The notes beneath the pieces were generated by a model. It ran no database searches. It was given only the letters and a program-made list of their open reading frames with translations, and had not been told where the DNA came from. A DNA stretch of 64,000 bases from CAUZIZ01 sp965218775 (lineage in GTDB: Bacteria > Acidobacteriota > UBA6911 > RPQK01 > JAJDTT01): contig CBDCLS010000006.1 in NCBI GenBank assembly GCA_965218775.1, forward strand, positions 930,001 to 994,000, given 5' to 3'. Positions 51,629 to 61,103 of the stretch are shown here, piece by piece (the first letter of the stretch is position 1; the number at the start of each line of letters is the position of its first letter). Made by a program: the position numbers and the translations under genes.

Positions 51629-54600
51629 TCAGGGGCCGTCTGTGCTGGCCTCGAATCTGGTTCGGACATACTCCTTGGCGTCCTCCGGCCCCAGGCGAAT
51701 ACTGCCGGGGCCGCTGCGGACGTAGAGGTCGCCCATCTCGGATTTCTCCACACCCTTCCAGCGCAGATAGACCGGCTCGGGACTGCGCTGGCAGCTCACC
51801 AGGCAAACAGTCTTCCCTGAGACGATTTGGGTCGTCGGGTCGATGCAGGTGCCAGTGCGGTCGCCCAGGCCGTTTCGGACGACCTGAGCCAGGTGGCGCA
51901 TGAACTTGTCCTCGTTCTCCAGCCGGTCGCGCTCGATCCCCAGGACGGTCCGATCGTCGGCCACCCCAATCAGGAGATCGCCCCCCTCGGTGTTCAGGAA
52001 TGCGGCGATGGTCTTGAGGACGGCGTGAGTGACTTGTTGGTCATCCTTCCGGTCCTCCTTCAGGTTCCAGCGCAGGCTCGACTTGAACTCCAGGGTCTTG
52101 GACTCCTGGAGCTTGAGAAGCTCCTCCGCACGCCGGTGACGGCGAATATAGTCGTCGAAGAGGAGATTCTTGAGCGCCTGACCGAAGGCCGGGTCATCGG
52201 TGATCCGCTTGTAGAGCTCGAAGTTGGTCTCGACGATCTCCTGGATCTTGTCTTCGACTTTGGGGTCGAAGGTGAGCCGTACATTCTCCCGGGTGTTGAC
52301 GCGGGCGCTGGCACCGAGGCCGGCATCCTGGTCCAATGCGTCCCGGATTTGTTCCAGGGTGATCTTGTGCTCAGGGCCCAGGTTCAGACCGAAGCGCTCA
52401 TTCAGGTCGGCGATGATCTGGGAAAGCGGCTCGACCTCCTCCGCTCCCTTTCCGTGGTGGGCCTTGCTTCGCATCGGATCGAGCTGGCCCGCTCGGCGCT
52501 CCAAGGCGATCCTGCCCCGGCTGGTCTCCTGGATCCGATAGGACTCCATGTCGATATTCTGTTGGACCTCACGCGGGAGTCCCTCGCTATCCCCGGGCAG
52601 AAGGCGTCGGAGATATCTGGCGAAGACATAGAGCTTCTCCAGGTCCAGGTCGGCGAAGGTGAGCACCTGGGACAGGAAGGCATAGAGGCGCACATAATCC
52701 CGAAGCTGACCCCGAAAGTCCGGTTGCTCTTCGGGACTGATCTCACCGAATCGCTGCCGGACCGGCTCCAGGGCCGCGTAGAGCTGGTCCTGGGTGGCCT
52801 TGGGATCGAAGTAGAGGCGGGCGAAGGCCTCCACGTCCTCGCCGGTGTAGACACCGAACTCCAGGAGCCGCCCTTGCACCTCGTACAGGAGGTTGGGATC
52901 GGTCTCCTCGGAGAGGAGCGTCGTCTCGTAGAAGGGCTCGAAGGCCTTGCGGATCTCCTCGGCCTCGTTAGCAAAGTCTACGACCATGGTTCCGGGCTTG
53001 CCACCGTGAGTCCGGTTCAATCGCGACAGGGTCTGGACCGCGTTCACGCCGCCCAGCTTCTTGTCCACGTACATGGTGTGCAGGAGGGGCTGATCGAAGC
53101 CAGTCTGGAACTTGTTGGCCACCACCAGGAAGCGATTGGCAGGTTTGTCGAACTCTGCCGCCGTCTGACGCTCACCGATCACGTGCTGCCTCCCGGCGGA
53201 GTTCGTGCCAGACTCGGTGTATGCCTCCCCGCCGTCGCGAACGGTGCCAGAGAAAGCCACCAGGCTCTTCCAGGGATGGCCGTTCTTCTCCAGATAGCGG
53301 TCCAGGGCCAACTTGTAGCGTACGGCGTGCAGACGCGAGCGGGTCACGATCATGGCCTTGGCGCGCCCGCCGATCTGATTCTGCACCCGGGAGGCGAAAT
53401 GCTCCACCATGATGGCGATCTTCTCCTGGATGGCGTGAGGGTGAAGATCGACGAACGACTTCAGGAGATACGCGGCCTTGTTCTTGTCGTAGTGGGGGTC
53501 GTTCTCGATGGTCTTGAGGAGCCGCCAATAGGCCTTGTAGGTCGTGTAGTTCTGGAGGACATCCAGGATGAAGCCCTCCTCGATGGCCTGGCGCATGCTG
53601 TAGAGGTGAAAGGGCTCGAACTTCCCGTCTTCTCGCCTGTTACCAAAGAGCTCCAGCGTCTTTGGTTTGGGCGTGGCCGTGAAGGCGAAGGTCGAGAGGT
53701 TCGGAAGCCGGCCACGCTTGCGGATCTCCTCGAGGACCGTATTCTCGAGCTCCTCCTCGGGAGTCTCGGCTCCGGCCTCCTCCTGTTCTGCCTCATCGAG
53801 GCTCGAGGAGGACAGGACCGCCTTCAGGCTCTTCGTGCTTTCGCCCGACTGGGAGGAGTGGGCCTCGTCCACGATCAGGGCAAAGCGCTGGCCGGGAAGC
53901 TCACCGATCTGTTCGGCGATGACCGGGAACTTCTGGAGTGTGGTGACGATGATCGTCCGGCCCGATTCCAGGGCTTCCTTGAGCTGGCGCGAGGTCTGAT
54001 CGATGTTCTCTACCACCCCCAGGGTCTGCTCGAATTGGCGGATCGTGTGTTGGAGCTGCCTGTCCAGGACGCGCCGGTCGGTCACCACCACGATGGAATC
54101 AAAGACCCGGCGATCCTCGACATCATGGAGGGTCGAGAGCTGGTGGGCCAGCCAGGCGATGGTGAAGCTCTTTCCGCTGCCGGCCGAGTGCTGGATCAGG
54201 TAGCGCTGTCCGGTCTCATGGCTCCTAGCATGCCCAACCAGCCGTCGCACCGAATCGAGCTGCTGGTAGCGGGGGAAGATCAGAAAGCGCCGACCAGTCT
54301 TGCGACCCTTCTCGCTCTCCTCTTCCACCTCATGGATGAACTGGCGGATCAGGTCCAGGACGCTGTCCCGAGCCCAGATCTGCTCCCAGAGGTAGGCCGT
54401 CGGATAGCCCGCCCGAGTGGGTGCTACCGGAGGATTCCCTGCCCCACCGAAGCGGCCCTGATTGAGGGGTAGAAAGCGGGTCTTGATGCCGGCGAGGCGT
54501 GTGGTCACGAACACCAGCTCCGGGTCCACGGCGAAGTGGGCCAGACAGCGCCGATGCGCGAAAAGAGGCTGCCGGGGGTCGCGGTCGTTGCGGTACTGGG

Positions 54601-55177
54601 TAATGGCGTCCTGGACGTTCTGTCCATTGAGAGGGTTCTTGATCTCGGCAGTGAAGATGGGAATCCCGTTCAGAAGGATGGCAAGATCCAGGCTCTGCTC
54701 GTCCTTCTGGCTAAAGCGAAGCTGGCGTACCACCGAGAAGAGATTGGCTGCGTAGAGACGTTGGGACTGTTGGTTGAGTCCGCTGGCCGGCCGAAAATAG
54801 GCCAGGTGGAAACGGCAACCTGAATCCTTGATGCCGCTCCGTAGTACGTCGAGAGACCCCCGCCGACCGATCTCCCGTGAGAGCCGCCCCAGGAAGCGCT
54901 CCTTCACCTCCAACCCATGATGTTGACGAAGCTTCTCCCACTCTTTTGCCTGGGTAGCCAGGAGGAAGTCGATCACGTCCTTGGGAATGAGACAGAGCCC
55001 GCGGTCGTAGCCCTCGGGACTCCTCTTCAGGTAGCCCCCCGGCACTGGATCGTAGCCGTAGGAAGGCACCGACTCCCGCACCTCGATGACATCACCCGGG
55101 CAGGCGTCTGGACCATTCTCGAGCAACGCGCATTCGATTGCCTCCTCAAAGGCGCGTTCGGTGACTTCAACCGTCAT
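51629..55177 (-). CDS. hsdR: Type I restriction enzyme HsdR subunit with C-terminal Schlafen/AlbA_2-like domain
   Basis: This 1182-residue motor and nuclease subunit has an N-terminal PD-(D/E)xK nuclease with LAILLNGIPIFTAEIKNPL. The SF2 helicase core has the Walker A motif HSAGSGKSFTIAWLAHQL, VVVTDRRVLDRQL, the DEAH box ALIVDEAHSSQ, FTATPKPKTLELFG and TLSRLNRTHGGKPGTMVVDFAN. Residues about 1020-1182 are an extra domain: LQESKTLEFKSSLRWN, VLKTIAAFLNTEGGDLLIGV and DDRTVLGIERD, the AlbA_2/Schlafen pattern. The ATG overlaps the hsdS stop by four bases (ATGA). It is the last gene of the hsdM-abiEi-abiEii-hsdS-hsdR operon. Confidence 0.93.
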   Translation of the reverse strand: MTVEVTERAFEEAIECALLENGPDACPGDVIEVRESVPSYGYDPVPGGYLKRSPEGYDRGLCLIPKDVIDFLLATQAKEWEKLRQHHGLEVKERFLGRLSREIGRRGSLDVLRSGIKDSGCRFHLAYFRPASGLNQQSQRLYAANLFSVVRQLRFSQKDEQSLDLAILLNGIPIFTAEIKNPLNGQNVQDAITQYRNDRDPRQPLFAHRRCLAHFAVDPELVFVTTRLAGIKTRFLPLNQGRFGGAGNPPVAPTRAGYPTAYLWEQIWARDSVLDLIRQFIHEVEEESEKGRKTGRRFLIFPRYQQLDSVRRLVGHARSHETGQRYLIQHSAGSGKSFTIAWLAHQLSTLHDVEDRRVFDSIVVVTDRRVLDRQLQHTIRQFEQTLGVVENIDQTSRQLKEALESGRTIIVTTLQKFPVIAEQIGELPGQRFALIVDEAHSSQSGESTKSLKAVLSSSSLDEAEQEEAGAETPEEELENTVLEEIRKRGRLPNLSTFAFTATPKPKTLELFGNRREDGKFEPFHLYSMRQAIEEGFILDVLQNYTTYKAYWRLLKTIENDPHYDKNKAAYLLKSFVDLHPHAIQEKIAIMVEHFASRVQNQIGGRAKAMIVTRSRLHAVRYKLALDRYLEKNGHPWKSLVAFSGTVRDGGEAYTESGTNSAGRQHVIGERQTAAEFDKPANRFLVVANKFQTGFDQPLLHTMYVDKKLGGVNAVQTLSRLNRTHGGKPGTMVVDFANEAEEIRKAFEPFYETTLLSEETDPNLLYEVQGRLLEFGVYTGEDVEAFARLYFDPKATQDQLYAALEPVRQRFGEISPEEQPDFRGQLRDYVRLYAFLSQVLTFADLDLEKLYVFARYLRRLLPGDSEGLPREVQQNIDMESYRIQETSRGRIALERRAGQLDPMRSKAHHGKGAEEVEPLSQIIADLNERFGLNLGPEHKITLEQIRDALDQDAGLGASARVNTRENVRLTFDPKVEDKIQEIVETNFELYKRITDDPAFGQALKNLLFDDYIRRHRRAEELLKLQESKTLEFKSSLRWNLKEDRKDDQQVTHAVLKTIAAFLNTEGGDLLIGVADDRTVLGIERDRLENEDKFMRHLAQVVRNGLGDRTGTCIDPTTQIVSGKTVCLVSCQRSPEPVYLRWKGVEKSEMGDLYVRSGPGSIRLGPEDAKEYVRTRFEASTDGP

Positions 55178-56538
55178 GCCACCTCCTCCCGGACGTCGAT
55201 CTTGCCGGTGACCGCCGCGGAGATCAGGGCAGTGCGGAATTCTTTGAGGCGGTCGATGGCTTCACGGTTCTTGCCGATTAGCTCATGGATCTTGACCGTC
55301 TCTTGGTCGAGGAGGTGGGTGATCATCTTTTGCTCTTGCATGGATGGAAGGGGCGTCTCGATTTCGAAGAATGCATCTGCATAGAGGCGGAGACGCGATC
55401 TCCACACGCCCTTGGACCGTCGAATGATCTCAGCAACGTGGAGGGGAATCCGGCACAGATAGTCGTAATACTTTGGATCAAGCTCGGCCGAGGTGACCGC
55501 ATAGACGTTGTAGGAAGGGCTGACCATTCCGTCCTCTTTGGTAACTCCCAGCGCACCCATCCATGCCCACATTGTGTTAATCGCTAGTTGGTTTGCGTCG
55601 CAGATCTTGTAGCCCTCATGTGATTCCGCTTCGATCATAGTCACGTCGGGCTTTTCAGAACGCGGCGTTACGCCTGTGATGTGCGACACGGTTAACAACT
55701 GTTCTGCGCCTACCTCAGACCTGAGATCCGTCTCTCGAAACAACCAACGGTTCTTCTCGGTGGACCAATGCGGCGGGATCTCACCCAACCACTCCACACC
55801 AGAGTCCTTCATGGGAACATTCCGGTCGAGGCCTCGGGTAACGGCACGCGTGATGAGGGCGGTGCGCTTTTCCTGGAGCAGCTCTATGAGCCGCTCCTTC
55901 TTGGCCACCAGCGCGTCGATCTTCGCCGTCTCGCGGTCGAGGAATGCAGCGATGACGCTTTGCTCCGCCTTATTCGGGAATCCGGCACCCTCACTGAGAT
56001 AGCTGGCACTGTCGAGATTCTGGATGCCTGTGCTCTGCTTGATTGACCTCGTATTGATTCTGGCCGCATACATCGATGAGTGAACGTAGGCCAGAAACCG
56101 TGGATCAAAGCTGTCCTCTACCGGCATGCGAGCGATGAAGTTCGAGCAGACTGCTCTCTGTTGGTACTCGAAAAGGACAACTACTCCGACTGGATGCTTG
56201 TCTCCACCACCCGACTTCTCGAGAAGCAGATCGCCGGGATGGAGCCCCCTCGTTTGCACGATCTTTGGCTCTACCGAACGAAGAGTTGGCTCATCGAGCT
56301 TGACTCGGAGTGCCACACGATCAAAGTCCGCCACACGCACACACGTAACATCATTCACTTCACCTGGATCCTCGCCCCACAACCCGTTTTGACAGCCGGT
56401 AACAGTCGATCTGAGCCGTTTAATTGCCCAATGTGCAGGCATCTGCCCTATCCACTCCACGCCCGACTTCTTGTAGTCCGGATACGGCCGAAATCGCCGG
56501 AGTTCGGCCACGTGGTCCCGCTCTAGCGCTTCAGACAT
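55174..56538 (-). CDS. hsdS: Type I restriction-modification specificity subunit HsdS
   Basis: This protein of about 454 residues has two target recognition domains, each preceded by the same entry motif (SGVEWIGQMPAHW and SGVEWLGEIPPHW). Each ends in a conserved helix that forms the coiled-coil spacer (FLDRETAKIDALVAKKERLI and LLDQETVKIHELIGKNREAI). It sets the bipartite DNA sequence recognised by HsdM and HsdR; the site cannot be predicted here. The ATG at 56538 overlaps the end of abiEii by eight bases. Longer upstream starts would read through abiEii and are unlikely. Confidence 0.92.
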   Translation of the reverse strand: MSEALERDHVAELRRFRPYPDYKKSGVEWIGQMPAHWAIKRLRSTVTGCQNGLWGEDPGEVNDVTCVRVADFDRVALRVKLDEPTLRSVEPKIVQTRGLHPGDLLLEKSGGGDKHPVGVVVLFEYQQRAVCSNFIARMPVEDSFDPRFLAYVHSSMYAARINTRSIKQSTGIQNLDSASYLSEGAGFPNKAEQSVIAAFLDRETAKIDALVAKKERLIELLQEKRTALITRAVTRGLDRNVPMKDSGVEWLGEIPPHWSTEKNRWLFRETDLRSEVGAEQLLTVSHITGVTPRSEKPDVTMIEAESHEGYKICDANQLAINTMWAWMGALGVTKEDGMVSPSYNVYAVTSAELDPKYYDYLCRIPLHVAEIIRRSKGVWRSRLRLYADAFFEIETPLPSMQEQKMITHLLDQETVKIHELIGKNREAIDRLKEFRTALISAAVTGKIDVREEVA

Positions 56539-57493
56539 CGCCCTGATCTCCTTCGTTCCGATAGGCAGCAGGCTGCCAGGGACCACCGGCGGGCCAGAAG
56601 CGCGGGAACGGCTCACCGTCGATCAAGGCGTCCCAGAGTGGCCCGAGAAATCGTCGCAGTTCCTCTCCCAAGTCCACGAACCGTGCTGGCCCGTATCCCT
56701 GACGCTCAACCTGACGCTGGAACTCCTGCCAGCGCCCTGCCCTCATGGAATCCTCGTAGAATGCTGGCTGAAGCGCCTCGGGCACATCTTTGCTGAGCGC
56801 GGTGCGCCGCCGCCGGAAGGTTTCGCCAATTGCTGTGGAAAGAGTCTCCCCGTCGAAGGCGAAGTGCCGCGCCAAGACCGCAATGTCCCAGAAGTCCCTG
56901 AGGCGCGAGTTGGATCGGCCCAGGCGAACCATCGCCTCACACTTCTCGGCCACGAAGGTCTCTCGAGGATAAGTCCATAGGAGAGGGGCCGGATGGTACA
57001 GAAGCGTGGGGTACTCCCGCTGTTCCCGTCCGGGCGTGACGACATCGCCGAAGCCCAAGTCTGCCTGAACGGCCAGGCGCACTTCTCCGAGCTCCCCTCC
57101 CAATCGCACACGCATACCACCATACTCCTGCTCGCCGCGAATATCCTCGATCCGCATGCTCGCCGGATCGAAGACGACTCCGTCCTCGGGGCAAGGCACC
57201 GCGCAAATCGCCTCCATCCCCAGGCGGATGCCTGCGCGATCCTCTCTGCCGCTGGCGAGGAAGTCCACATCGTGCGTTGCTCGGAACTGTCTTCCAGTCC
57301 ATACGAGGAAGAGGGTGGCACCCTTGAGCGTGAAGTGGTCCACTTCAGCCGAGAGTCCCAGCCGATAGAGAAACCGCTCGATTGCGTAGCGTTGGAGCAC
57401 GAGGTTGAAATCTGATCGCTCCTCTCTCGCCAGGTTCAGGAGTCGCTGCCGAACCGAGGCCGGAACATTGCGGATCTTTCCCGTGGCCATCAT
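56531..57493 (-). CDS. AbiEii-type nucleotidyltransferase toxin
   Basis: This protein of about 320 residues starts MMATGKIRNVPASVRQRLLN. The nucleotidyltransferase core is FTLKGATLFLVWTGRQFRAT followed by HDVDFLASG, with the D-x-D metal-binding pair, and YPRETFVAEKCEAMVRLGRS plus RLRDFWDIAVLA further on, as in the AbiEii/AbiGii toxin family. These toxins modify tRNA or other RNA ends with nucleotides and are held in check by AbiEi. The ATG at 57493 overlaps the abiEi stop (ATGATG). It lies inside a type I restriction operon, between abiEi and hsdS, which is unusual. Confidence 0.88.
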   Translation of the reverse strand: MMATGKIRNVPASVRQRLLNLAREERSDFNLVLQRYAIERFLYRLGLSAEVDHFTLKGATLFLVWTGRQFRATHDVDFLASGREDRAGIRLGMEAICAVPCPEDGVVFDPASMRIEDIRGEQEYGGMRVRLGGELGEVRLAVQADLGFGDVVTPGREQREYPTLLYHPAPLLWTYPRETFVAEKCEAMVRLGRSNSRLRDFWDIAVLARHFAFDGETLSTAIGETFRRRRTALSKDVPEALQPAFYEDSMRAGRWQEFQRQVERQGYGPARFVDLGEELRRFLGPLWDALIDGEPFPRFWPAGGPWQPAAYRNEGDQGDV

Positions 57494-58155
57494 GCGCTTA
57501 TCGCCTCCAACGCCGGACCGAGGAGGGAGCGAGCGCGGCACACCTCGGCAGCGCGCCAGATCTCGTCGGCTGTAGCCTTGCGCTGATACAATGCATCGCG
57601 CAGCGCCTCGTACGCCACGTCGTGGCCCACGAGCCGGCGCAAGCGGAAGCAGTCCACCACCGTACGTCCCGGATTCGTGATGCGAGCTGGGACTCCCTCG
57701 AACAGGATCTTCTCGACACCATAGCGAAGAGTCACCCCAGTGAACCGGACGACCCTAGTCGAGAACTCCGGAATGAGCGGGACCCGAGCCTTGTGGGGGA
57801 TGGCGATCCAGACCTGGCGCGGCAACTGCGTCCCGAGTTCATGCACCCTCAGAGCCGACAGCAGACAGACAATGCCCTTGGGAGCACGAGCGCACACGGC
57901 AGCGAGGCTGTAGTCCACAGTGGGCTCGGCATCGGCCAGGCGATAGAGGCCGCGGCCCACCCGCTCTACGCGACCTTTTTCGATCAGTCGTCGAAGGTCT
58001 CGCGATCCGAGGCCCAGCTCTGCCGCGTCACGCGGGCGGAAGAAGTTCCCGGCTCCGACCGCCCTGAGGCTCTCGGCCGTCAGTTGAGGAACAGAGACGG
58101 CCACTTGTTGCAAAATGTTGGCATTGGAAAATTCTTGCTGACCTTTTGATTCCAT
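57490..58155 (-). CDS. AbiEi-type antitoxin and transcriptional regulator
   Basis: This 221-residue protein has an N-terminal winged-helix region (FFRPRDAAELGLGSRDLRRLIEKG, then RVERVGRGLYRLAD) typical of AbiEi antitoxins. The C-terminal domain has ALRVHELGTQLPRQVWIAIP, LRYGVEKILFEGVPARITNPG and RTVVDCFRLRRLVGHDVAYE. AbiEi proteins bind inverted repeats in their own promoter and neutralise AbiEii, a type IV toxin-antitoxin system. A perfect inverted repeat lies at 58196-58229, just before this gene. It overlaps abiEii by four bases. The ATG at 58155 has only a weak ribosome binding site. Confidence 0.85.
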   Translation of the reverse strand: MESKGQQEFSNANILQQVAVSVPQLTAESLRAVGAGNFFRPRDAAELGLGSRDLRRLIEKGRVERVGRGLYRLADAEPTVDYSLAAVCARAPKGIVCLLSALRVHELGTQLPRQVWIAIPHKARVPLIPEFSTRVVRFTGVTLRYGVEKILFEGVPARITNPGRTVVDCFRLRRLVGHDVAYEALRDALYQRKATADEIWRAAEVCRARSLLGPALEAISA

Positions 58156-58195
58156 AAGGACATAATACCATTACCGTACCGCGAGCGGGTGTTAA

Positions 58196-58229
58196 AAATG
58201 TCGGCATATTTTCGCGTTTGCCGACATTT
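58196..58229. promoter_or_regulatory. Palindromic operator-like site upstream of abiEi
   Basis: AAATGTCGGCA (58196-58206) and TGCCGACATTT (58219-58229) form a perfect 11-base inverted repeat with a 12-base AT-rich spacer. It lies in the 85-base gap between hsdM and abiEi, 41 bases before the abiEi start. AbiEi proteins are known to autoregulate by binding such repeats. TATTAT near 58165-58170 could be a -10 box for a second promoter inside the operon. Confidence 0.65.
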
Positions 58230-58240
58230 AAGTACAATGA

Positions 58241-60379
58241 TCACGGTTTTCCACTTTGGTAGGACGACCCCGTGACGGATGCCAGCATTTTGACGATGTC
58301 GCTCTCAATCGCCTGGATATCCGCCTCGATCTCCTCCAGCGGCCTTGGCGGGCGATATTCGTAGAAGTAGCGGTTGAAGTTGATCTCGTAGCCCACGATT
58401 CCCACCTGGCCATCTTGGCTGTCTCGCCGGCCAGTGTCTATCCAAGCATCGGGAACGTGCGGCTGGACCTCTCGCTCGAAGAACGCTTCGACGCTCTCCG
58501 ACAGAGGGACGCTCTCGGTGTCGCGCAGCTCCGGATCGGGCTCCGGACGTCCCTCCTTGTCGAGGCACATCCTGGCCTCTTCGTTGCGCTCAGACAGGGC
58601 TGAGAGGATGGCTCTCTTGATCGGAGCAGACAGTTTGACGTCGGCCCTGGGAGCCGCTTCAGCCAGCATTGACTCGAACTCGGCTCGATCCTGACAGAGC
58701 TGATCGGGAAGACCTTGGAGAAGCTGACGGACGGCCGCTTGCAGGGCGCGCCCCGCCGCTTCGTCCTCGGCCTTGGCAGGCCCTCTCCTGCGGGACACAG
58801 CCAGATTGTGGAAGCCACGCTGCTCGTCCAGTCGAGCGATGCGCTCGGGTGTGGACTGGAAGTCGAGGCGCAGCGGGCGCTCGACTGTAATCTTCCGAAA
58901 GCCGAAGTGGGTGTTGGGGTAGATCCGGCTCACGACCACGTCCCGCTCTTCTCCGTCCTGCTGGATACTGCGGGTCTCGCCGTCCTGGAAGTCTGTGAGC
59001 AGCCGCAGGATGTCCTGCTTCTTTTCGAAGGGGATCTCCCTGCGCTTGGCACCCAGACTTCTCCTGAGGGGCACCCAGAACGAGCTGGCGTCAATCAGTT
59101 GTACCCTGCCCCGGCGCGCGCGGGCCTTTCGATTGGTTAGGACCCAGACGTAGGTGGCGATTCCCGTGTTGTAGAAGAGCTGCTCCGGCAACGCGATCAG
59201 GGCCTCCAGGAGATCGTTCTCCAGGATCCATCGCCGGATCTCACTCTCGCCGCTCCCGGCATCACCGGTGAAGAGGGGGGATCCGTTCATGATGATGGCG
59301 ATACGGGATCCGCCCCTCTCGGGCTCTTTCTCGTGGGCCAGCATGTGGAGAAGGAACAAGAGCTGCCCATCGCTGATACGGGGAAGGCCTGGTCCAAAGC
59401 GTCCAGCCGCGCCCCGCTCGTTCTCGGCCCGGACGGCGTCCTGGTCACGCTTCCAGTCTTTCCCATAGGGTGGATTGGCAATGAGGTAGTCGAAGTTGAC
59501 ACCGGCGTGCTGGTCATTGGACAGCGTACTCCCGAAGGCGATGTTCTCGGCGTCGCGCCCGTCCGCGGATTTCATGTAGAGGTCCGACTTGCTCACCGCC
59601 CAGGTCTCCGGGTTCACTTCCTGTCCAAAGAGGTGAATATCAGCCTCCTCATTGACTGGACCTCGTATCCTGACGTCATCACGGCGCTCACCGACGGTGA
59701 TGTGCTCCTTGGCGATGGTGAGCATCCCGCCCGAACCGCAGCAGGGGTCATAGACCGTCAGGACGACACCCTTCTTGCCCAGTCGCCCCTCTTCCCCAAA
59801 CACCAGGAGATCCACCATGAGATGGATGACGTCGCGGGGCGTGAAGTGCTCACCGGGATTTTCGTTCAACGCCTCGTTGAACTTCCGGATGAGCTCCTCG
59901 AATATGGTCCCCATTTTGAAGTTGTCCACTACGTCCGGGTGGAGGTTCACACGCTGCGGGTCGCCGAAACGCTGCATCACCTGGAAGAGAAGGCCTGACT
60001 CGTCCAGCTTGCTGATGGTGTTGTCAAAGTCGAATTTCTCCAACACCTCCCGCATATTTGGGCTGAAGCCGGCGATGTAGTTTCGGAGGTTCTGGGCGAT
60101 GTGGGGGGCATCGTCCAGGAGCCTCTGAAAGTCGTAGCGGGAGGTGTTGTAGAAGGCAAAGCCCGAGGCCCGTCGGAGGAGGGGATCCAGGTTGTCGATT
60201 TCGCTCTTGTACTTCGCCTGGACTTCCAGGACCGTGGGCTTGGTCGGAGCCAGCACGCAGTCAAGACGGCGCAGGACCGTCAGCGGAAGGATGACATCCT
60301 GGTATTTTCCCCGTTTGAAGGTGTCGCGGATCAGGTCCGCTACCCCCCAGATGAAGCTGACGACCTCGCTATGGTTCAT
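58241..60379 (-). CDS. hsdM: Type I restriction-modification DNA methyltransferase HsdM
   Basis: This 712-residue N6-adenine methyltransferase has an N-terminal helical HsdM_N domain (FIWGVADLIRDTFKRGKYQD). The SAM-binding motif I is DPCCGSGGMLTIAKEHI, the catalytic motif IV is NPPYGKDW, and EQLFYNTGIATYVWVLTNRKA is family-typical. The C-terminal 200 residues are longer than in many HsdM proteins and may hold an HsdS-contacting region. It is the first gene of the five-gene operon on the minus strand. GACGGGACC precedes the ATG. It protects host DNA and forms the core of the restriction complex. Confidence 0.94.
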   Translation of the reverse strand: MNHSEVVSFIWGVADLIRDTFKRGKYQDVILPLTVLRRLDCVLAPTKPTVLEVQAKYKSEIDNLDPLLRRASGFAFYNTSRYDFQRLLDDAPHIAQNLRNYIAGFSPNMREVLEKFDFDNTISKLDESGLLFQVMQRFGDPQRVNLHPDVVDNFKMGTIFEELIRKFNEALNENPGEHFTPRDVIHLMVDLLVFGEEGRLGKKGVVLTVYDPCCGSGGMLTIAKEHITVGERRDDVRIRGPVNEEADIHLFGQEVNPETWAVSKSDLYMKSADGRDAENIAFGSTLSNDQHAGVNFDYLIANPPYGKDWKRDQDAVRAENERGAAGRFGPGLPRISDGQLLFLLHMLAHEKEPERGGSRIAIIMNGSPLFTGDAGSGESEIRRWILENDLLEALIALPEQLFYNTGIATYVWVLTNRKARARRGRVQLIDASSFWVPLRRSLGAKRREIPFEKKQDILRLLTDFQDGETRSIQQDGEERDVVVSRIYPNTHFGFRKITVERPLRLDFQSTPERIARLDEQRGFHNLAVSRRRGPAKAEDEAAGRALQAAVRQLLQGLPDQLCQDRAEFESMLAEAAPRADVKLSAPIKRAILSALSERNEEARMCLDKEGRPEPDPELRDTESVPLSESVEAFFEREVQPHVPDAWIDTGRRDSQDGQVGIVGYEINFNRYFYEYRPPRPLEEIEADIQAIESDIVKMLASVTGSSYQSGKP

Positions 60380-60825
60380 GGTCCCGTCCCGTACAAGATA
60401 GAGTGGCGCACGACCGCCCGCACGTTGTGCGCCTCAACTCACTTCCTCTGACTGGTTCAGAGCATCTTACATGGTCTCCTCAGATACGTCGATGGTGATA
60501 TTGGTATCCTAGAAATCGCGTCTCTATGAGCGTTCGACTCTGGTGGCATTCGCAGCTACAGGACACAGGTTTTGTGGTCGCTCCGGACAAACCAAATGCG
60601 GAGTTCTGGTTGTCCTAGGTGTGCTCCCCTTGGACACCATTCTTTGCTGGTGAGGCACCATCAAAACCTTCAAAAGCCCCTTCTTGACCCTTTTGATGGT
60701 TTTATAGGTCCCTCTCCCGGACCTTATTGGTTCTCTTGAGCTCTTGGATGGCCTGCCTGTAACTTGATAAGGGACTAGCTTAGCTATCTTTCCTGGTTAA
60801 GCTGTTTCTTACCAGATAAATAGAG
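60380..60825. other. Intergenic gap upstream of hsdM
   Basis: This 446-base gap lies between tRNA-Lys and hsdM, both read on the minus strand. ACCATCAAAA and TTTTGATGGT near 60657-60701 form an inverted repeat. No coding frame or strong promoter is evident. No integrase gene or duplicated tRNA end was found that would mark an integration site. Confidence 0.4.
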
Positions 60826-60901
<76 letters not shown>

Positions 60902-61103
60902 ACGTTGCGGTTGGAAGTCAGGTAGTTTAACACGGCGGAAGAGGGTTTCGGAAGTGTTGCTTGGTCCGGTGATTAGTGCTCCGAGCGGCATCCCTCTTCC
61001 CGATCTGACGCTCCGGGAGGAGGGATCTGAGGATCGGCTGCGACTGGCTCTCCGCGCTGACCCTCCTTGGAATTGGTGGAGTCGCCACCTATACTCTGAC
61101 GCC

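Noticed and set aside
51827..54472. An 881-codon open frame on the plus strand opposite hsdR
   Set aside because: It is antisense to a fully motif-supported HsdR, consists of low-complexity Leu, Val, Gly and Glu stretches, and arises from GC-rich codon bias. No family motif is seen.
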